Shown here: piece after piece, positions 60,185-64,000 of the stretch
Layout of the letters: every line of letters begins with the position of its first letter
Position numbering within the stretch: the stretch's first letter is position 1
DNA from: DATLGB01 sp963724135
Lineage (GTDB): Bacteria > Actinomycetota > Thermoleophilia > Solirubrobacterales > Solirubrobacteraceae
Assembly (NCBI GenBank): GCA_963724135.1
Contig: CAVRTA010000006.1
Coordinates: 1,116,001 to 1,180,000 of the forward strand
DNA length: 64,000 nt
Direction: 5' to 3'
Position numbers and translations under genes: made by a program
Notes under the pieces: generated by a model
Database searches by the model: none
Told to the model about the DNA's origin: nothing
Seen by the model: the letters and a program-made list of their open reading frames with translations, nothing else

Positions 60185-61168
60185 GTGAGCGGGCCGCCGG
60201 ACCTCCACCAGACGCGGATGGAGTCGGCGGCCGAGCCGCCGTTCCACGACGAGCTGACGCAGGTCTGGGGGGCCGAATGGGGCGCGTCCGACGAGGTCGG
60301 CGAGCTCAAGCGCGTACTGATGCGGCGCCCCGGAGACGAGCTCACCGCGGTGCGCGCCGACGCCTGGGACGAGGAGTCGCAGGCGCTGGTGGACCCGGAC
60401 GGCATGTGGTACTGGACCGACCGCGAGCCGCCGGACCTCGACCTGGTCCACGCGCAGCACGCCGGCCTGGTGGCGACGCTCGAGAGCGAGGGGGTCGAGG
60501 TCTCCGTCGCCGAGCCGCTCGGCGGGCACTTCGTCAAGGCCGTATACATGCGCGACCCGCTGATCACCGTGCCCGGCGGCGCGATCATCGGCCGCATGGC
60601 GGTGCGCGCGCGGCGCGGAGAGGAGGCCGCGGTGACGCGCGAGGTCGCCGCCGCCGGCCTGCCGATCCTGTCCACGATCACGGGAACGGGGACGCTCGAG
60701 GGCGGCTCGTTCGTGAAGCTGCGACCGGGTCTGGCCGCGTTCGGCACCTCGATCCGCTGCAACGCCGAGGGCGCGCGCCAGCTGCGCGAGGTGCTGGCCC
60801 GCATCGGCTGGGAGCTGATCGTCGTCCCGCTGCCGGGCTACACGATCCACCTCGACCTCCACCTCGCGATGGTCGACGAGGGGCGCGCGCTGATCGACGC
60901 CGCAGGACTTCCCTTCGACTTCATCGAGCGCCTGCGCGCCGAGGGCATCGAGACGATCCATGCCGACACCAGCGAGGGCGAGTGGTCGCTGAACGCGCTC
61001 TGCCTGCGGCCCGGCCGCGTGCTGATGGCCGAGGGCACGCCCCGCACCGCCGAGCTGCTCGACCGCGGGGGCATCGAGGTGGTGACCGTCGCCTACGACG
61101 AGATCCACAGGAACGGCGGCGGCGTGCACTGCTCCACCATGGAGCTGCTGCGCGAGCCCGCTTCGTGA
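60185..61168 (+). CDS. DDAH/arginine deiminase-family hydrolase
   Basis: 327 residues of the pentein fold: FVKAVYMRDPLI (substrate Asp), GTLEGGSFV, HLDLHLAMVD with the catalytic His, and the nucleophile Cys in GGGVHCST. It should hydrolyse a guanidino or amidino group (e.g. dimethylarginine or arginine to citrulline). The stop overlaps the M20 start (TGATG), so the pair is co-translated. GTG 60185 or ATG 60218 may be the start. Confidence 0.86.
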   Translation: MSGPPDLHQTRMESAAEPPFHDELTQVWGAEWGASDEVGELKRVLMRRPGDELTAVRADAWDEESQALVDPDGMWYWTDREPPDLDLVHAQHAGLVATLESEGVEVSVAEPLGGHFVKAVYMRDPLITVPGGAIIGRMAVRARRGEEAAVTREVAAAGLPILSTITGTGTLEGGSFVKLRPGLAAFGTSIRCNAEGARQLREVLARIGWELIVVPLPGYTIHLDLHLAMVDEGRALIDAAGLPFDFIERLRAEGIETIHADTSEGEWSLNALCLRPGRVLMAEGTPRTAELLDRGGIEVVTVAYDEIHRNGGGVHCSTMELLREPAS

Positions 61169-62382
61169 TGGACGCCGCGGCAGTCGTCGCGCGGCTGCGC
61201 GAGCTCGACGAGCGCAGCGGCGGGCGGCGCGTCGCCTGGGGTCCGGTGTGGCGCGCCGAGCGCGAGCACTTCCTGGACTGGATCCGAAGCGCGGTCCCGA
61301 ACGCCGAGATCTCGCGTGACGCCGCCGGCAACCTGTGGGTGCGGGTGGCGGGTTCGGTACCCGAGACCGTGGTGATCGGCTCTCACATCGACTGCGTGCC
61401 CGACGGCGGCTGGCTCGACGGCTGCCTCGGCTTGCTCGCGGCGGCCGAGGTGCTCCGCACGACCGAGTCCCCGGCCCGCTCGCTCGCCCTGGTCGACTGG
61501 GCCGACGAGGAGGGCGCGCGCTTCGGCCATTCGCTGCTCGGGTCCTCGGCTACGTGCGGGCTGCTCGACGTCATGGCCGCCGGGGCGCTGCGCGACGCGG
61601 ACGGAGTCACGCTGGCCGAGGCGCTGAGCGAGAACGGCGTCTCGCTGGCGGAGATGCCCGACGCGGCGGCCGAGCTCGAGAGCGCGGTCGCCTACGCGGA
61701 GCTTCACATCGAGCAGGGGCCGGTGCTCGACGACGCGGGGATCGCGGCCGCCGGCGTCGACGGCTGTCTCGGCGTGCGGCGCACGGAGTTCGTCTTCACC
61801 GGCCGCGCCGGCCACGCCGGCGCGACGCCGATGGACCGCCGCCGCGACCCGCTGCTCGCCGCCGCCCGCCTCGTCACGCTCGTCCATGACCATGCCGCCA
61901 AGCAGGACGGGCTGGCGACGATCGGCGCGCTGCGCACGGAGCCGGGGACGCCGACCGCGATCGCCGACCGCGTGCGGCTGACGCTCGATCTGCGCCACCG
62001 CGAGCTCGCCAGGCTCGAGGAGCTCGACGCCGACATCGCCGAGTTCGCGGCGGCGGTCGCCGACGTGGCGGGCTGCACGGTGGCGAGCGAGTCCGTGTGG
62101 CGTATCGACCCCGTGCGCTTCGATCCGGCGCTGGTCGAGCGCGCGGTGGCGCTGACCGGCGGCGGCGAGCCGCTGACGTCGGGCCCCCTGCACGACGCCG
62201 CGGCGGTCGCGCGCGCCGGCATCCCGACCGTGATGGTCTTCGCGCGCACGCGCGGGGGCATCTCGCACTCGCGCGAGGAGGATGCCGACGAGGCCGACCT
62301 GATCGTCGCGATCGAGGTCTACGGGGCGCTGGTGGAGGAGCTGGTCACAGGCGGTCCAGGAACGCGGCCTGCGCCGGGTTGA
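61168..62382 (+). CDS. M20 Zn-amidohydrolase (N-carbamoyl/allantoate type)
   Basis: 404 residues of the hydantoinase/carbamoylase branch of M20: metal ligands GSHIDCVPDGGWLDG, DEEGARFGHSLLGS, HIEQGPVL and late GISHSREE. It releases ammonia or CO2 from ureido or carbamoyl compounds. With the upstream DDAH-like enzyme it suggests a short pathway for guanidino/ureido compound degradation (inference). Confidence 0.87.
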   Translation: MDAAAVVARLRELDERSGGRRVAWGPVWRAEREHFLDWIRSAVPNAEISRDAAGNLWVRVAGSVPETVVIGSHIDCVPDGGWLDGCLGLLAAAEVLRTTESPARSLALVDWADEEGARFGHSLLGSSATCGLLDVMAAGALRDADGVTLAEALSENGVSLAEMPDAAAELESAVAYAELHIEQGPVLDDAGIAAAGVDGCLGVRRTEFVFTGRAGHAGATPMDRRRDPLLAAARLVTLVHDHAAKQDGLATIGALRTEPGTPTAIADRVRLTLDLRHRELARLEELDADIAEFAAAVADVAGCTVASESVWRIDPVRFDPALVERAVALTGGGEPLTSGPLHDAAAVARAGIPTVMVFARTRGGISHSREEDADEADLIVAIEVYGALVEELVTGGPGTRPAPG

Positions 62383-62782
62383 TCTTCGCGCGCGCCGCGT
62401 CGATCTCGAACCAGGCGGCGCGGTCGACCTCGGGGAAGGTGGCGCGGCGCCCGGAGCGCGGCGGCCACTCGATCTCGAACGTGTTGGAGGTGATGGCGTC
62501 GGCGTCGAGGTCGCCGTCGGCCGCGAACGCGATCACGACCTTGCCGCCCTTCTGCTTGACCTGCCCGAGCTCGCGCAGCTCGGCGCCGGGCGGGAGCGTG
62601 GTGCCGAGCTCCTCCTCGAACTCGACGCGCGCGCGTGCGCGCGGATCCTCGCCCGGCTGGACCTCGCCCTTGGGGATCGACCATGCGCCCGCGTCCTTGT
62701 TCGCCCAGAAGGGACCGCCGGGATGGACGAGCAGCACCGCGCCCCCGCGGCAGAGGATGATCCCGGCGCTGACGACCGCCAT
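62345..62782 (-). CDS. Nudix hydrolase
   Basis: 145 residues with the Nudix box in GEVQPGEDPRARARVEFEEE then LGT; the usual Arg of REUxEE is Val here, which may weaken activity. It opens MAVVSAGIILCRGG with a preceding LED option at 62791. Related ~16 kDa family members hydrolyse NUDPs or act on capped substrates. It overlaps the M20 3' end by 38 bp convergently. Confidence 0.84.
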   Translation of the reverse strand: MAVVSAGIILCRGGAVLLVHPGGPFWANKDAGAWSIPKGEVQPGEDPRARARVEFEEELGTTLPPGAELRELGQVKQKGGKVVIAFAADGDLDADAITSNTFEIEWPPRSGRRATFPEVDRAAWFEIDAARAKINPAQAAFLDRL

Positions 62783-62795
62783 ATCCTCCAACGGT

Positions 62796-63458
62796 ATGGG
62801 CGTGCGCTACGGCGGCGACGTCAAGACGGTCCGGCAGGCGTGGGGCGAGTTCCGCCACAAGCGCTCGCCGCAGATCCTGGCGGCCGGGCTGGCCACGGCG
62901 GTGGCGCTACGGCTGCTGGCCGGGGACTTCACCTGGCGCGACGCGCTCGCCGCGGGGCTGATGGTGCCGATCTACGTGTTCGGCGAGTGGGCGATCCACG
63001 TGCACCTGCTGCACCTGCCGCCGTTCCGCTGGCGCGGACGCAGGATCGAGCTGATGACCGCGCGCTCGCATCGCATGCACCACGAGGACCCGCACAACCT
63101 CAACATGATCCTTCTGGGACCGTGGGAGGCGGCGGCGCTGCTCGTGCTCGTCCCACTGGTGGCGGCCGTCTTCGTCGTGCCGCTCGGACTGCACGCGGCA
63201 ATGACGGCGTGGGCCGCCGGCTACCTGCTGGTCGCGGTCTACGAGTGGACGCACTTTTTGATCCACACGGCGCACCGGCCGCACTCGCGCTACTACCGCT
63301 CGATCTGGCGCGGCCACCGGCTGCATCACTTCAAGAACGAGCGCTACTGGCACGGCATCACCAACACCGTCAGCGACCGCGTGCTGGGGACGAACCCAGA
63401 CCAGCGGGAAGTAGCGCGCTCGCCGACGGCGCGGACGCTGGGCGGCGGATCGGTGTGA
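62796..63458 (+). CDS. Fatty-acid-hydroxylase/sterol-desaturase-superfamily membrane protein
   Basis: 220 residues with about four hydrophobic segments and the His clusters of the di-iron family: HRMHH, HFLIHTAHRPH and HRLHH. It should hydroxylate or desaturate a lipid chain. Divergent from Nudix with 13 bp between starts. Its 3' end overlaps the convergent PabC gene by ~89 bp. Confidence 0.82.
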   Translation: MGVRYGGDVKTVRQAWGEFRHKRSPQILAAGLATAVALRLLAGDFTWRDALAAGLMVPIYVFGEWAIHVHLLHLPPFRWRGRRIELMTARSHRMHHEDPHNLNMILLGPWEAAALLVLVPLVAAVFVVPLGLHAAMTAWAAGYLLVAVYEWTHFLIHTAHRPHSRYYRSIWRGHRLHHFKNERYWHGITNTVSDRVLGTNPDQREVARSPTARTLGGGSV

Positions 63459-64000
63459 TCAGCGCGACCGCGCTGGTGAGGTAGACGGCGTCGGCGGCCT
63501 CGTAGCGCTCGAGCGTGATCGGCTCCTCCGAGGCGGCCCCGAGGAGCCTCGCCCGGATGACTCCCGGCAGCAACCGCCCGTCGGCGGGCGGCGTGATGTG
63601 CCTGTCGCCCTCGACGATGAACACGTTGGCCCAGCCCGCCTCGAGCACGTGCCCGTCGGCGTCGACGATCAGGATGTCGGGCGGGAAGCGACGGTCCGCC
63701 CACTTGCGATCGCCCAGGCCGCCCGGGATGAGAACGGGTGTGAGGGATGGCTGCAGTCGCCTCGTGGCGGGCAGGACCTCGACTGCGTCACCGAGGAGGC
63801 GGATGCGGTGCCGCCCGGCGCCTGCCTCGCGCGCCGCCGTCTCGATCCTCGCGCGGGCCGAGTCGTCGCCCAGACGCTCGAGGTGCTCGTCGAGGAAGGG
63901 GACGTCGCCCGTCGATCGCGAGCATGGTCTCCATCACTCCGAGCCGCGGATCGGGCCGGGGCACGTCCAGCAACGGCGGGCTATTGCACAAAAGGGTCCG
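63370..64000 (-). CDS. pabC: Aminotransferase class IV (PabC-like), partial with apparent frameshift
   Basis: RLGVMETMLAIDG opens the class IV fold, then a 1-nt shift near 63920 (an extra G in GGG) is needed to reach DVPFLDEHLERLG, GGLGDRKWADRRFPPDIL with the catalytic Lys, and EAGWANVFIVEG. It converts aminodeoxychorismate to p-aminobenzoate, or is a branched-chain/D-amino-acid aminotransferase. The upstream end runs out of the window and into a REP palindrome, so the true start is unseen. Confidence 0.75.
63987..64000. repeat. REP-like palindrome, copy C (cut by window edge)
   Basis: CACAAAAGGGTCCG is the first half of the palindrome found at 14050-14093 and 51698-51726, truncated by the end of the window. 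Confidence 0.7.

Overview
The window is very GC-rich DNA with actinobacterial habits: GTG and TTG starts, leaderless -10 boxes of the TANNNT type 7-9 nt before start codons, and many 1-4 nt start/stop overlaps. Gene content (glucosyl-3-phosphoglycerate synthase, a LigC-type ATP ligase, DUF4242 next to a large AAA-LuxR regulator, repeat-rich secreted proteins, many secreted esterases and phosphatases) suggests an actinomycete of the Thermoleophilia/Solirubrobacterales kind. This placement is inferred from gene families and was not computed.

Layout. 1-5.3 kb: two secreted hydrolases, a methyltransferase and a cytochrome P450. 5.3-15 kb: a DtxR regulator, LigC, a DMT permease, a membrane protein, glycerate kinase, GpsA, GpgS, a DUF1998-type helicase and an M23 peptidase. 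Five of these genes carry 11 apparent frameshifts, nearly all in the +1 sense, between 6.7 and 12.8 kb; this looks like poor sequence rather than five pseudogenes. 15-19.7 kb: an AAA-LuxR regulator, DUF4242 and a DUF3352-like lipoprotein.

19.8-32.1 kb is the accessory zone. An intact tRNA-Phe is followed by three more copies of its 3' part (25934, 30393, 32097), which divide the region into three consecutive units. Unit 1 carries a histidine kinase, a lone receiver, a NarL-type regulator, a divergent adenylate cyclase-receiver fusion, a secreted CrtC/AttH-like protein and a small-protein/nucleotidyltransferase pair. Unit 2 carries decayed genes and a large NHL-propeller/thrombospondin-3 secreted protein. 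Unit 3 carries an SDR and a RidA protein. No integrase is visible.

32.3-45.7 kb: a methyltransferase; a MerR-phosphodiesterase-VOC operon divergent from a cupin; a Tat-exported PhoX protein; a collagen-like surface protein; a LuxR-TPR regulator; a TetR-controlled pair of esterases; and a FetAB exporter. 45.7-59.7 kb: a tandem duplication of a FetA/SRPBCC-like block, three copies of an unknown ~280 bp element bounded by CTAG and located between convergent stop codons, PhoD, another secreted hydrolase, an amidase, ArsR/AHSA1, a MerR-TOBE protein and YaaA. 59.7-64 kb: a lipoprotein, a DDAH-like hydrolase with an M20 amidohydrolase, Nudix, a fatty-acid-hydroxylase-like protein and a partial PabC.

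The three signals most worth follow-up are the tandem tRNA-Phe units without an integrase, the CTAG-bounded element placed at convergent stop codons, and the branched two-component/cyclase system in unit 1.
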